A stretch of 64,000 bases of DNA from Deltaproteobacteria bacterium. Lineage in GTDB: Bacteria; Desulfobacterota; Binatia; UTPRO1. The position numbers were made by a program, and so were the translations under genes. Location: positions 16,328 to 80,327 of the forward strand of contig JADYZW010000021.1 of assembly GCA_020852955.1 (NCBI GenBank). Reading direction: 5' to 3'. The notes under the pieces were generated by a model that searched no databases, had not been told where the DNA came from, and worked only from the letters and a program-made list of their open reading frames with translations. This document shows positions 33,570-42,025 of the stretch, in pieces. Every line of letters begins with the position of its first letter. Position 1 is the stretch's first letter.

Positions 33570-36500
33570 TCGGATCGCGCGCCTCGAGGCGCTCTCCGCC
33601 GAGCAGCAGGCGCTCCTCGTCCGTCGGCTCGGCGCGCGCGCGGCCGGAGCGCCGGGCCTCGAGCCCGTCCCTCGCCGGCCGGGAGTCAACGTCTTCCGGG
33701 CGTCGTTTGCGCAGGAGCGGCTCTGGTTCCTGGAGCAGGTGGCGGCGGGGAACGCCGCCTACACCGTGGCCGGCGCCTTCGAGGCTTGCGGCCGTCTCGA
33801 CCTCGGCGCGTTGCGGACGAGCTTCGCGGCGGTGATCGCGCGCCACGAGAGCTTCCGCACGACCTTCGTGGGCATGGACGGCCGGCCGATGCAGGTCGTG
33901 TCCCCGGTGGCGCCGGTCGCGTGGACGATGCGCGATCTTCGCGACGAGGGCGCGCCGGAGGCGGCGCTCCGGGCGGAGATCGACCGCGAGGTCGCGCGTC
34001 CGTTCGATCCGAGCCGCGGACCGCTGCTGCGCCTGCGGGTGCTCGCGCTCGGCGCCGGACGACACGTCGTCGTTCTCACGATGCATCACCTGATCGCCGA
34101 CGCGTGGTCGGTCGGCATCCTGGTCCGGGAGCTCTCGGCGCTCTATCGCGCCGCCGTGCGGGGCGAAGCCGCCGCGCTCGACGCCTCCGTCCTCCAGTAC
34201 GCGGACTACGCCGAGTGGCAGCGTCGTGCCGCCGGAGCGGGGTGGGACGGTGCGACGTCCTATTGGCGGCGGCAGCTCGAAGGCGCGCCCTATCCCGACG
34301 TCGCCGCGGGCAACCGCCTCGCCTTTCGGGGCGGGGCGGTGCGCGGCGAGCTCGGACGAGGAGTGACCGAGGGTCTCCGCGCGCTCGCGCGCGCCGAGGG
34401 CGTCACGGCGTTCGCGGTTGCGCTCGCGGCGTGGAAGGTGGTCGTGGCGCGGGCGACGGCGCTCGACGACGTCACCGTCCTCTCGCCGGTCGCCAATCGC
34501 GAGCGCTCCGAGCTCGCGGCCGTCGTCGGCTTCTTCGTGAACCTGGTCGCGCTCCGGACGCGGCTCGACGACGATCCCCCGGTCGCGGAGCTGGTGCGGC
34601 GCGTGGGGCGCGTGGTGCGCGACGCCTTCCGCCACCAGGCGCTGCCCTTCGAGTTGGTGCTCGGCGAGCTCGGCGTCGACCGCACGCTGGCGCGGCCGCC
34701 GCTCAGCCCGTTCGCGTTCGCCCTGGAGCGTCCCGTCGACGGCGCGATCGACCTCCCCGGCGTCCGGCTCGCCGCGATCCCGCTCGAGATCCGCACGAGC
34801 CGGACGGACCTGGCGCTGATCGTGGTGGAGCGGGAGGCGCCGGCGGCGTGGAGCGCGCGGCTCGAGTACGACCGAGGGCTCTACGAGGCGCACGAGGTCG
34901 CCGCGCTGCTCGCCGACTTCGAGGCCTGTCTCGGCGGCTTCGTGGCGGATCCGACGCGCCGGATCTCCACCCTGCGCTCGCCGAGGGCGCTTCCCCCGAC
35001 GGCGGTCGCGGATCCGGCGACGGTCTGGGGACGCTTCCTCGCGCAAGCGGCGAAGAGCCCCCGTGCCGTCGCGGTGCGTGCGGCCGCGCGCGTCCTCACC
35101 TACGAGGGCGTGCGGGATCGGGCGCTCGCGCTCGCGGCGCGACTCGGCCGCACCGGCATCGGTCGGGGCGACGTCGTAGCCTTGGCGGCGGCGCGCGGCC
35201 CGCAATGGATCGCGGCGGTGCTCGGCATCTGGGGCGCCGGCGGGGTGTACCTGCCGCTCGATCCACGATGGCCGGCGGCGCGTGTGCGCGACGTGCTCGA
35301 GCGGAGCGGCGCGCGGGTGGCGCTCTGCGACGATGCGGCCGCGGAGGCACTCGTGGACGGTCCCGCGCGACGTTCGCTGCGCCTCGACGCGGCGATGGTG
35401 GGCGCGCCGGACGCGTCGGCCGAGGCGCCGGCCGGTCCCGCGCGGGACGACGTCGCCTACCTGCTCTATACCTCCGGCTCCACCGGCGTGCCGAAGGGCG
35501 CGCTCATCGAGCACGCCGGCCTCGCGAATCACCTCGACGCGAAGATCGCGCTCCTCGGGATCGGCGCCGGGGACCGGATCGCGCAGACCGCGCCGACGAC
35601 CTTCGACGTGTCGTTGTGGCAGGGCCTCGCCCCGCTGCTCGTAGGGGCCGAGGTCGTGGTGCTCGACGACGCCGCGGCGACGGACCCCGCCGGCTTGCCG
35701 GCGGCGGTCGCGCGCGATGGGGTCACGGTGCTCGAGCTCGTGCCGAGCGTCCTCCGACTCGTGCTCGACGCGGCCGCGGACGAGGAGGCGGCGCTCGCCG
35801 GTCTCCGCTGGCTGCTCGTCACGGGGGAGGCGTTGCCGCCGGCGCTGTGCCGTCGATGGCTCGTCCGCCATCCAGCCATTCCGCTCGTGAATGCGTACGG
35901 GCCGACGGAGTGTGCCGACGACGTCGCGCACCACGTCGTCCGGACGGCGCCCCCGGAGGACGCGGCGCGCGTCCCGATCGGGACGCCGATTCCCGGGATG
36001 TCCTTGGTTCTTCTCGACGCGCGGCTCGCGCCGGTCGCATCCGGGGAGGTCGGCGAGATCTGCGTCGGCGGTATCGGCGTGGGGCGGGGGTATCACGGCG
36101 ACCCCGCGCGCACGGCGGCGGTCTTCATCGAGCCGGCGAGGTCGCGCGGCGCGGCGTTGCCCAGGCTCTACCGCACCGGCGACCTCGGTCGGCGCCTCCC
36201 CGACGGGACGTTCGAGTGGCTCGGTCGGGTCGATACCCAAGTGAAGCTCGGCGGGGTGCGGATCGAGCCCGAGGAGGTGGAAGCCGTGCTCGCCATGCAC
36301 CCGGCCGTGCGGTGCGCCGCCGTCGTGGCGACGCCGCTCGACGCCCCGTCGCGTCTCGTGGCGTACGTCGCAGCCGCCCTCGCGGACGCGGAGGCGGCAG
36401 CGGATCTCGCGGCGCGGCTCCGCGCCTGGGCGGCCGAACGCCTGCCGGCCGCCATGGTGCCCGCCGTCGTCGTCGTGCGGGCGGCGCTCCCGCTGACGGC

Positions 36501-38172
36501 CCACGGCAAGGTCGATCGGCGGACGCTCGCGCTCGAGGCGTCGAACGCGAGCCCTCCGCGGCCGACCGCGCCGTCCGCCGTGCCGGAGACGCCGATCGAG
36601 CGCCGGCTCGCGACGCTCTGGACGGAGATCCTCGGCGTCGAGGTGCGAGCCGCGAGTGACGGGTTCTTCGCGCTCGGCGGCGACTCGCTCGCCGCTCTCC
36701 GGTTGGTTGCGACGGCGCGGCGCTACGGGATCGTCCTGACGGCGCAGCAGATCTTCGAGACCCCGACGCTCGCCGCGCTCGCGCGCGTCGCGTCCGCCGC
36801 GCCGCCGCCGGCGGAGCAGGGCGTCGTCGTGGGCGACGTCGAACCGACGCCGATCCAGCGCATGTTCCTCGCGGCCGATCTTCCGCGCCCGGAGCACTAC
36901 AACATGGCGATGCTGCTCGAGGTCGACTGCCGCCTCGAGCCGACGTCGCTGGCGGTCGCCGTCGAGCACCTCGTGCGCCATCACGATGCGCTCCGCTCGC
37001 GTCTTCGCCGCGACGGGGGGCGGCCGCGACTCTCGATCGCCGGCCTCGAAGGGCCGGTGCCGTATACGCACGTCGATCTCGCCGGGTGCGACCGAAGTGA
37101 GGCGGCCGCCGCGATCGAAGCCGCGGCCGCGGCGGAGCAGGCGAGCCTGGACCTCGAGCGCGGGCCGATCGTGCGCGTGCGGTCGTTCGACCTCGGGGCG
37201 GGACGATCGAGCCGGCTGCTGGTCGTCGTGCATCACCTCGCCTGCGACGCGGCCTCGTGGCCGATCCTGCTCGAGGACCTCGCCGCGGTGTATGCGCAGG
37301 TCGAGGCCGGCGCGCCGATCGTCCTCCCGGCCAAAACGACGTCCTACCGCGCGTGGGCGGCGCATCTCGCGGCGCGCGCGCGATGCGAAGTCCGGCGCGA
37401 CGAGGCGGCGTTCTGGGCGGAGCAGGGCGCCGTCGCGGGTGCGCGTCTGCGGCCGGCGCGGCCGGTCGCGCGCCCGGCCGTCGCCGAGGTCGCGGTGCAC
37501 GCCGCCGCGCTCGACGCCGTTGCGACCGCCGCGCTCTCCGCCGTGCTCGCTCGGCGCGGTGCCACCATGGAGACGGCGCTCGTCAGCGCCGTCGCGACGG
37601 CGGTCGCCGCGGTCGGCGCGGACGACCGCGTGCTGCTCTATCTGGAACGGCACGGACGGGAGGCGGCGAGCGCCGAGATCGACGTGTCGCGGACCGTCGG
37701 ATGGTTCACCGCGGTCTTTCCGCTCTGCGTCCGCGTCGCCGCGAGCCGGCGGCCGAGCGACACGCTCGCGGCGGTCGACCGCCAGATCCGCGCCGTGCCC
37801 TCGGGGGGCCTCGGCTGGGGGCTTGCCGCCTTCGGACCTGAGGCGACCGGCGGCGCGGACGGCGGCCTCGTCGGCGCGCGTCCCGAGATCAGCTGCAACT
37901 ACCTCGGGCGCATCGATCCACCGCCGGGCCTCGGCTGGCGGCTCGCCCCCGAGTCGGCCGGCAGGGAGGTCGCCGCGGAGGGGACGCGTCCAACCCTGCT
38001 CGACGTGGTTGCGCACGTCGCGGCGGAACGGCTCCATGTCGCGTGGCACTACGACGCGGTGGCGTACGAACGCGCCGCGATCACGGCGCTCGCGGCGCGA
38101 ACGCTCGACGAGCTGCGCGGCCTCGCGGCCGGCGCGACCGCGGCCGACGAGGCTCCGGGGAGGTCGTCATGA
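33562..38172 (+). CDS. Nonribosomal peptide synthetase module 2: C-A-PCP-E
   Basis: A 1536-residue module. The condensation domain (about 45-480) has an intact HHLIADAWS motif near residue 173. The adenylation domain has YTSGSTGVPKG, FDVSLWQ, NAYGPTECADD, YRTGDL and LTAHGKVDRR, and the hand-read pocket code is D-V-W-E-L-T-A-D-D-K, nearly the same as module 1. The PCP reads DGFFALGGDSLAAL (Ser near 1042). The C-terminal ~450 residues are an epimerisation domain: VVHHLACDAASW, ERHGREA, RTVGWFTAVFPL and CNYLGRID. The second residue should therefore become D-configured. There is no thioesterase or reductase, so chain release is unexplained. Starts 8 bp before the end of module 1. Confidence 0.94.
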   Translation: MRDRIARLEALSAEQQALLVRRLGARAAGAPGLEPVPRRPGVNVFRASFAQERLWFLEQVAAGNAAYTVAGAFEACGRLDLGALRTSFAAVIARHESFRTTFVGMDGRPMQVVSPVAPVAWTMRDLRDEGAPEAALRAEIDREVARPFDPSRGPLLRLRVLALGAGRHVVVLTMHHLIADAWSVGILVRELSALYRAAVRGEAAALDASVLQYADYAEWQRRAAGAGWDGATSYWRRQLEGAPYPDVAAGNRLAFRGGAVRGELGRGVTEGLRALARAEGVTAFAVALAAWKVVVARATALDDVTVLSPVANRERSELAAVVGFFVNLVALRTRLDDDPPVAELVRRVGRVVRDAFRHQALPFELVLGELGVDRTLARPPLSPFAFALERPVDGAIDLPGVRLAAIPLEIRTSRTDLALIVVEREAPAAWSARLEYDRGLYEAHEVAALLADFEACLGGFVADPTRRISTLRSPRALPPTAVADPATVWGRFLAQAAKSPRAVAVRAAARVLTYEGVRDRALALAARLGRTGIGRGDVVALAAARGPQWIAAVLGIWGAGGVYLPLDPRWPAARVRDVLERSGARVALCDDAAAEALVDGPARRSLRLDAAMVGAPDASAEAPAGPARDDVAYLLYTSGSTGVPKGALIEHAGLANHLDAKIALLGIGAGDRIAQTAPTTFDVSLWQGLAPLLVGAEVVVLDDAAATDPAGLPAAVARDGVTVLELVPSVLRLVLDAAADEEAALAGLRWLLVTGEALPPALCRRWLVRHPAIPLVNAYGPTECADDVAHHVVRTAPPEDAARVPIGTPIPGMSLVLLDARLAPVASGEVGEICVGGIGVGRGYHGDPARTAAVFIEPARSRGAALPRLYRTGDLGRRLPDGTFEWLGRVDTQVKLGGVRIEPEEVEAVLAMHPAVRCAAVVATPLDAPSRLVAYVAAALADAEAAADLAARLRAWAAERLPAAMVPAVVVVRAALPLTAHGKVDRRTLALEASNASPPRPTAPSAVPETPIERRLATLWTEILGVEVRAASDGFFALGGDSLAALRLVATARRYGIVLTAQQIFETPTLAALARVASAAPPPAEQGVVVGDVEPTPIQRMFLAADLPRPEHYNMAMLLEVDCRLEPTSLAVAVEHLVRHHDALRSRLRRDGGRPRLSIAGLEGPVPYTHVDLAGCDRSEAAAAIEAAAAAEQASLDLERGPIVRVRSFDLGAGRSSRLLVVVHHLACDAASWPILLEDLAAVYAQVEAGAPIVLPAKTTSYRAWAAHLAARARCEVRRDEAAFWAEQGAVAGARLRPARPVARPAVAEVAVHAAALDAVATAALSAVLARRGATMETALVSAVATAVAAVGADDRVLLYLERHGREAASAEIDVSRTVGWFTAVFPLCVRVAASRRPSDTLAAVDRQIRAVPSGGLGWGLAAFGPEATGGADGGLVGARPEISCNYLGRIDPPPGLGWRLAPESAGREVAAEGTRPTLLDVVAHVAAERLHVAWHYDAVAYERAAITALAARTLDELRGLAAGATAADEAPGRSS

Positions 38173-39275
38173 CGGAGGGCATTCTGGCGGCGATCGGCCG
38201 CACCCCGCTCGTCGCGCTGCGCCGGCTCGTTCCCGATGCGCCGTTCCGGATCTTCGCGAAGCTCGAGGCCTGCAACCCCGGCGGGAGCATCAAGGATCGC
38301 GCGGCGCTCGGGCTGCTGGAGGGGGCGCGGCGCGCCGGGCGCATCCGCCCGGGCACGGTCGTCGTCGAGTCGAGTTCCGGCAACATGGGGATCGGTCTCG
38401 CGCAGGCCTGCGCGGTGCTCGGGCTCCGCTTCGTCTGCGTCGTCGACGTGCGCACCACGGCGCAGAACATCGCGATCCTGCGCGCCTACGGCGCGGAGAT
38501 CGACGTCGTGGACGCGGCCGATCCGAACGGCGGCGGGTTCCTGCGCGCCCGGATCGCGCGGGTCCGGGCGCTCGTCGAGCGGCTGCCCGACGCGTTCTGG
38601 CCCGATCAGTACGGCAACCCGGACAACGCGCGCGCCCACCGGCGGACGATGCACGAGATCGCGACCGCGCTCGACGGTCGGATCGACGTGCTCTTCTGTC
38701 CGACCAGCACGTGCGGGACGATCCGCGGCTGCGCGGAGTACGTGCGGGCGCGCGGCCTCGCCACGACCATCGTCGCGGTTGACGCGGTCGGCAGCGTCAT
38801 CTTCGGCCCGGCGGGCGCGGACCCCGGCGCGGCGGCGCCCGTGCGCCTGATCCCGGGGCATGGAGCGGCCGTGCGTCCGGCGCTCTTCCGCGACGACGTC
38901 GCCGCCGCGTGCGTGCACGTCTCCGACCTCGAGTGCGTCGCGGGCTGCCGCCGGCTCGTCGCGCGGGAGGGCATCCTCGCGGGCGGCTCCTCCGGGGCCG
39001 CGGTGACCGCGATCGAGCGCCTGCGCGACCGCATCGCGGACGGCGCGACGGTCGTCGCGATTCTCCCGGATCGCGGCGAGCGCTATCTCGACACCATCTA
39101 TTGTGACGCGTGGGTCCGACGGCACTTCGGCGCGTTGCCGGCCTGCGACGCGGAGGAGCGCGAGTCGTCCGGCGCGGCGCGCCGGACGCCGCCCCGCGCG
39201 CGCCGACGGCCCCTGGCCCTGCGCCCGCCCGAGCGCACCGCGGCCGGAGCGCGGGCGGTCCGGGGGAAGGCGTGA
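38169..39275 (+). CDS. sbnA: SbnA-like PLP enzyme for 2,3-diaminopropionate synthesis
   Basis: A 368-residue fold-type II PLP enzyme of the cysteine-synthase family. The PLP lysine lies in CNPGGSIKDRAALGLLEGAR (Lys42), followed by ESSSGNMGIGLAQACAVLGL, and a C-terminal GGSSGAAVTAIERL. In siderophore and antibiotic clusters SbnA condenses O-phosphoserine with glutamate to N-(2-amino-2-carboxyethyl)-glutamate. The call as SbnA rather than cysteine synthase rests on the immediately following SbnB-type gene and the NRPS context. The C-terminus is about 40 residues longer than usual, with a basic Ala/Arg/Pro tail. ATGA overlaps join it to the genes on both sides (the downstream one as GTGA). Confidence 0.88.
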   Translation: MTEGILAAIGRTPLVALRRLVPDAPFRIFAKLEACNPGGSIKDRAALGLLEGARRAGRIRPGTVVVESSSGNMGIGLAQACAVLGLRFVCVVDVRTTAQNIAILRAYGAEIDVVDAADPNGGGFLRARIARVRALVERLPDAFWPDQYGNPDNARAHRRTMHEIATALDGRIDVLFCPTSTCGTIRGCAEYVRARGLATTIVAVDAVGSVIFGPAGADPGAAAPVRLIPGHGAAVRPALFRDDVAAACVHVSDLECVAGCRRLVAREGILAGGSSGAAVTAIERLRDRIADGATVVAILPDRGERYLDTIYCDAWVRRHFGALPACDAEERESSGAARRTPPRARRRPLALRPPERTAAGARAVRGKA

Positions 39276-40279
39276 GCGCGACGGGCGACCTCCTGATCGT
39301 GCCGGCCGCTGACGTTGCCGGAATCCTCGAGGGGGAGGAGGCGGCCGTCATGGCGATCGTCGCGGCAGCGTATGCGATGCACGGTGGCGGGGAGAGCGTC
39401 GTGCCGCACTCGAGCTTCCTGCGGTTCCCCGGCGGAAGGAATCGCGCGATCGCGCTGCCCGCGTATCTCGGCGGCCCGGCCGGAGTCGCGGGGCTCAAGT
39501 GGATCGCGTCGTTTCCGGAGAATGTCGAGCACGGGCTGGCGCGTGCCTCGGGGCTCGTGGTGCTCAACTCGCCCGCCACCGGCCGGCCGTATGCGGTGGT
39601 CGAGGGCGCGCTCGTCAGCGCGCGGCGCACGGCGGCGAGCGCGGCGCTGGCCGCGCGCGCTCTCCACGCGGATGCGCCGCCCGCGCGGGTCGGGTTTCTC
39701 GGGTGCGGCGCGGTCAACTTCGAGACGCTACGCTTCCTCCTGGCGGTGTGGCCGGACATCGGGCAGGTGCGGTTGGCGGACCTGAGCGCGGCCCGCGCGG
39801 CGGCGTTCGCGGCGCGGGCGCGCGCCCGGTTCCCGCGGGTCGCGTGCGCGATCGCGAGGGACTGGCGCACGCTGCTCGCCGAGTGTCCGCTCGTCTCGAT
39901 CGCGACCACCGCGACGACGCCCTACGTCGACGCGCTGCCGACGGACACCGTGCGCACCGTGCTGCACCTCTCGCTTCGCGATCTTGCGCCGGAGGTCGTC
40001 CTGGGCGCCGACAACGTCGTCGACGATGCGGATCACGTGTGCCGCGAGGAGACGTCCCTGCACCTCGCCGAGCGCGCGACCCGGGGGCGCGCCTTCATCC
40101 GCTGTACGCTCGCCGAGGTGCTCGCGGGACGCGCCGCGCCGAAGCGCCCCCGGGATCCATGCACCATATTCAGTCCGTTCGGGCTCGGCATCCTCGACAT
40201 CGCCCTCGCGAATTTCGTATGGGAGCGCGCAGCGGCGTGCGGCAAGGGAACGCGCCTTCCCTTCGCGACCCCCGCATGA
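39272..40279 (+). CDS. sbnB: SbnB-like N-(carboxyaminoethyl)-glutamate dehydrogenase
   Basis: A 335-residue member of the ornithine cyclodeaminase/mu-crystallin family. The N-terminal half has SSFLRFPGGRNRAIALPAYL and AGLKWIASFPENVEHGLARA. The NAD-binding fold is VGFLGCGAVNFETLRFLLAV, and the C-terminal part has IFSPFGLGILDIALANFVWE. These segments match SbnB, which oxidatively splits the SbnA product into L-2,3-diaminopropionate and 2-oxoglutarate. Length equals the family norm. The start is a GTG at 39272, overlapping the sbnA stop (GTGA). Together the two enzymes supply the non-proteinogenic amino acid for the NRPS modules. Confidence 0.9.
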   Translation: MSATGDLLIVPAADVAGILEGEEAAVMAIVAAAYAMHGGGESVVPHSSFLRFPGGRNRAIALPAYLGGPAGVAGLKWIASFPENVEHGLARASGLVVLNSPATGRPYAVVEGALVSARRTAASAALAARALHADAPPARVGFLGCGAVNFETLRFLLAVWPDIGQVRLADLSAARAAAFAARARARFPRVACAIARDWRTLLAECPLVSIATTATTPYVDALPTDTVRTVLHLSLRDLAPEVVLGADNVVDDADHVCREETSLHLAERATRGRAFIRCTLAEVLAGRAAPKRPRDPCTIFSPFGLGILDIALANFVWERAAACGKGTRLPFATPA

Positions 40280-40302
40280 GCGCGCCGCTTGACGGAGGGT
40301 GC

Positions 40303-42009
40303 ATGTCGCGCAGGGTGCCGGCGCCGACCGCCGCGGCGGTCGGCGCGATGCTGTGGATGATCGTGGCGACGGGGACGGTGGCGACGGCCGGCGCGGAGGA
40401 CGCCGGCGCGCGGCGGCCGCGCCGCGCGGACCACGGCGCGCTCGTCGTGCTCGACGTCTACGGCACCTACGAGGAGATGGGGCGCCAGCAAGCCGCGCTC
40501 CTCGGCGACGAGGCGGGCGCCGTGCGCGACCTCTACGCCGACCGGTGGCGCGGGCTCGTACGCGCGCAAGGCGCGGTCGGCCGCTTCGTCGACGCCGTCG
40601 TCTTCCCGATCTGGAGCGGGCTCGGAGGATGGCGCGAGGACAGCGGGTTCTTCGCCGAGGCGGCGGGGATCGCGCGCGCCCTCGACGTCGGCGGCGCGAC
40701 GGACGGCATGCGGCTCCTCTACGGCGGGGTCTTCGGCGGCGGCTCGACGGTGTTTGCGGCGACGCGCAGCGCGACCGTCGACGGCCGCGCCCTCATCGGT
40801 CGGAACGTCGACTGGTCCGACGACGGCGGCCGGCGCCGCCCCGTCGTCACCCGCTATCACCCCGCGAACGGCGACCTGCCGCACCTCACCGCATCGTGGC
40901 CGCTCGTGATCGTGCCGATCGTCGGGGTCAACGCGGCGGGGCTCGCGATTTCCATCAACTTCTTCGACGCCGACGTCATGATGGGGCTCGGGTTCCCGCG
41001 CTTCCTCTATCGGCGGGTGCTGCAGCGCGCGCACACCGTGGAGGAGGCGCTGGCGCTCCTCGCCGATGGCGGCAATCGCGGCGGCGCCGGCATGCTGGTG
41101 CTCGCCGACGCTGACGGGACGCTGGCGCTCGCGGAGTGCACGGCGATGCGTTGCGCCGTGCTGCGGCCGAGTGCCGACTGGCTCGCCCACAGCAACCACG
41201 CGCGCACGCCCGAGATGCGCCCGCACGACGAGGGGCGGACGGCGGATTCCGACCGGCGGCTCGCCGCGATGGAGGCGGCGGTGCGGGAGCGCCTCGGGAG
41301 GATCGACCCCGGCGCGGCGGCGGCGATCCTCCGCGACCGGGCGAACACGGCGTTCATCAACGACGCCGCGGTCGCCAATCTGCGCGTGCTGAACGCCGTC
41401 GTCGTCGATCCGCGGGCTCGGCTCTTCTGGCACGGCACGACCCAGCAGCCGCTGGCGCCGTTCGGCGCGCTCGTGCCGCTCGCGGTCGACGACGAGGCGC
41501 CCGTGGCGGCGGCGCCGATCGCCGCGGACCCGCAGCTCGGCGGTCCGGCCCTGACGCGCGAGCGCGAGGTGGTGGCGGCGATGCGGCAGGCCATCCGGGT
41601 GTTCGAGGGCGGGCGCGCCGGCGATGCGGGCGCGATCTGGGACCGCCTCGCCGGCATGCCGGCGACGGGCCTCGAGCCGCATCGCCTCGCGTGGGCGCGG
41701 GCGCGCGTCCGCTGGTCGACGGGCCGGCTCACCGAGGCGGACACGCTCCTCGCGGCGGCCGACGCCGACGGCGCCCCGTTCGAGGTGCGGGCGTACGCGC
41801 GGGTCGCGCGCGGACTCGTCGCCGACCGGCGCGGCGCGCGCGCGGACGCGCTACGGTGGTATCGCGCGGCCGACGCGTATCTCGCGGCGCATCCGTGGTA
41901 CGACGCGCCGTTTCTGGTCGAGCCCTTGCGGCGCGCGATCCGGACGGGCCTCGCCGCGCCCGCGATCGCCATGCCGGCGATGCCCGATCTGCAGAACATT
42001 CCACGATGA
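40303..42009 (+). CDS. Secreted C45-type (acyltransferase/hydrolase) Ntn protein
   Basis: A 568-residue exported protein. A signal peptide (AVGAMLWMIVATGTVATAGA) is followed by VLDVYGTYEEMGRQQAALLG, the usual opening of C45 (penicillin acyl-transferase-like) proteins. The Ntn core is GGGSTVFAATRSATVDGRAL and IGRNVDWSDDGG. Relatives have Gly-Cys-Thr at the autocleavage site, but here it is Gly-Ser-Thr (Ser148), so Ser would be the nucleophile. A C-terminal ~150-residue helical part looks TPR-like. The start with GGAGGG upstream is at 40303; an ATG at 40276 overlaps sbnB. In the periplasm it could cleave or transfer the acyl group of the lipopeptide, or release it from a carrier. Function is inferred. 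Confidence 0.82.
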   Translation: MSRRVPAPTAAAVGAMLWMIVATGTVATAGAEDAGARRPRRADHGALVVLDVYGTYEEMGRQQAALLGDEAGAVRDLYADRWRGLVRAQGAVGRFVDAVVFPIWSGLGGWREDSGFFAEAAGIARALDVGGATDGMRLLYGGVFGGGSTVFAATRSATVDGRALIGRNVDWSDDGGRRRPVVTRYHPANGDLPHLTASWPLVIVPIVGVNAAGLAISINFFDADVMMGLGFPRFLYRRVLQRAHTVEEALALLADGGNRGGAGMLVLADADGTLALAECTAMRCAVLRPSADWLAHSNHARTPEMRPHDEGRTADSDRRLAAMEAAVRERLGRIDPGAAAAILRDRANTAFINDAAVANLRVLNAVVVDPRARLFWHGTTQQPLAPFGALVPLAVDDEAPVAAAPIAADPQLGGPALTREREVVAAMRQAIRVFEGGRAGDAGAIWDRLAGMPATGLEPHRLAWARARVRWSTGRLTEADTLLAAADADGAPFEVRAYARVARGLVADRRGARADALRWYRAADAYLAAHPWYDAPFLVEPLRRAIRTGLAAPAIAMPAMPDLQNIPR

Positions 42010-42025
42010 GGGAGGCGCGCGGACG

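Noticed and set aside
31312..38049. A 2245-codon open frame on the minus strand across both NRPS genes
   Set aside because: Same GC-driven antisense artefact; low-complexity Arg/Ala/Pro/Asp composition and no motif, while the plus strand carries ordered NRPS domains.
38169..39275. Plain cysteine synthase in place of SbnA
   Set aside because: Family-level similarity cannot exclude it, but the immediate SbnB-type partner, the coupled translation and the NRPS context make diaminopropionate synthesis the better reading.
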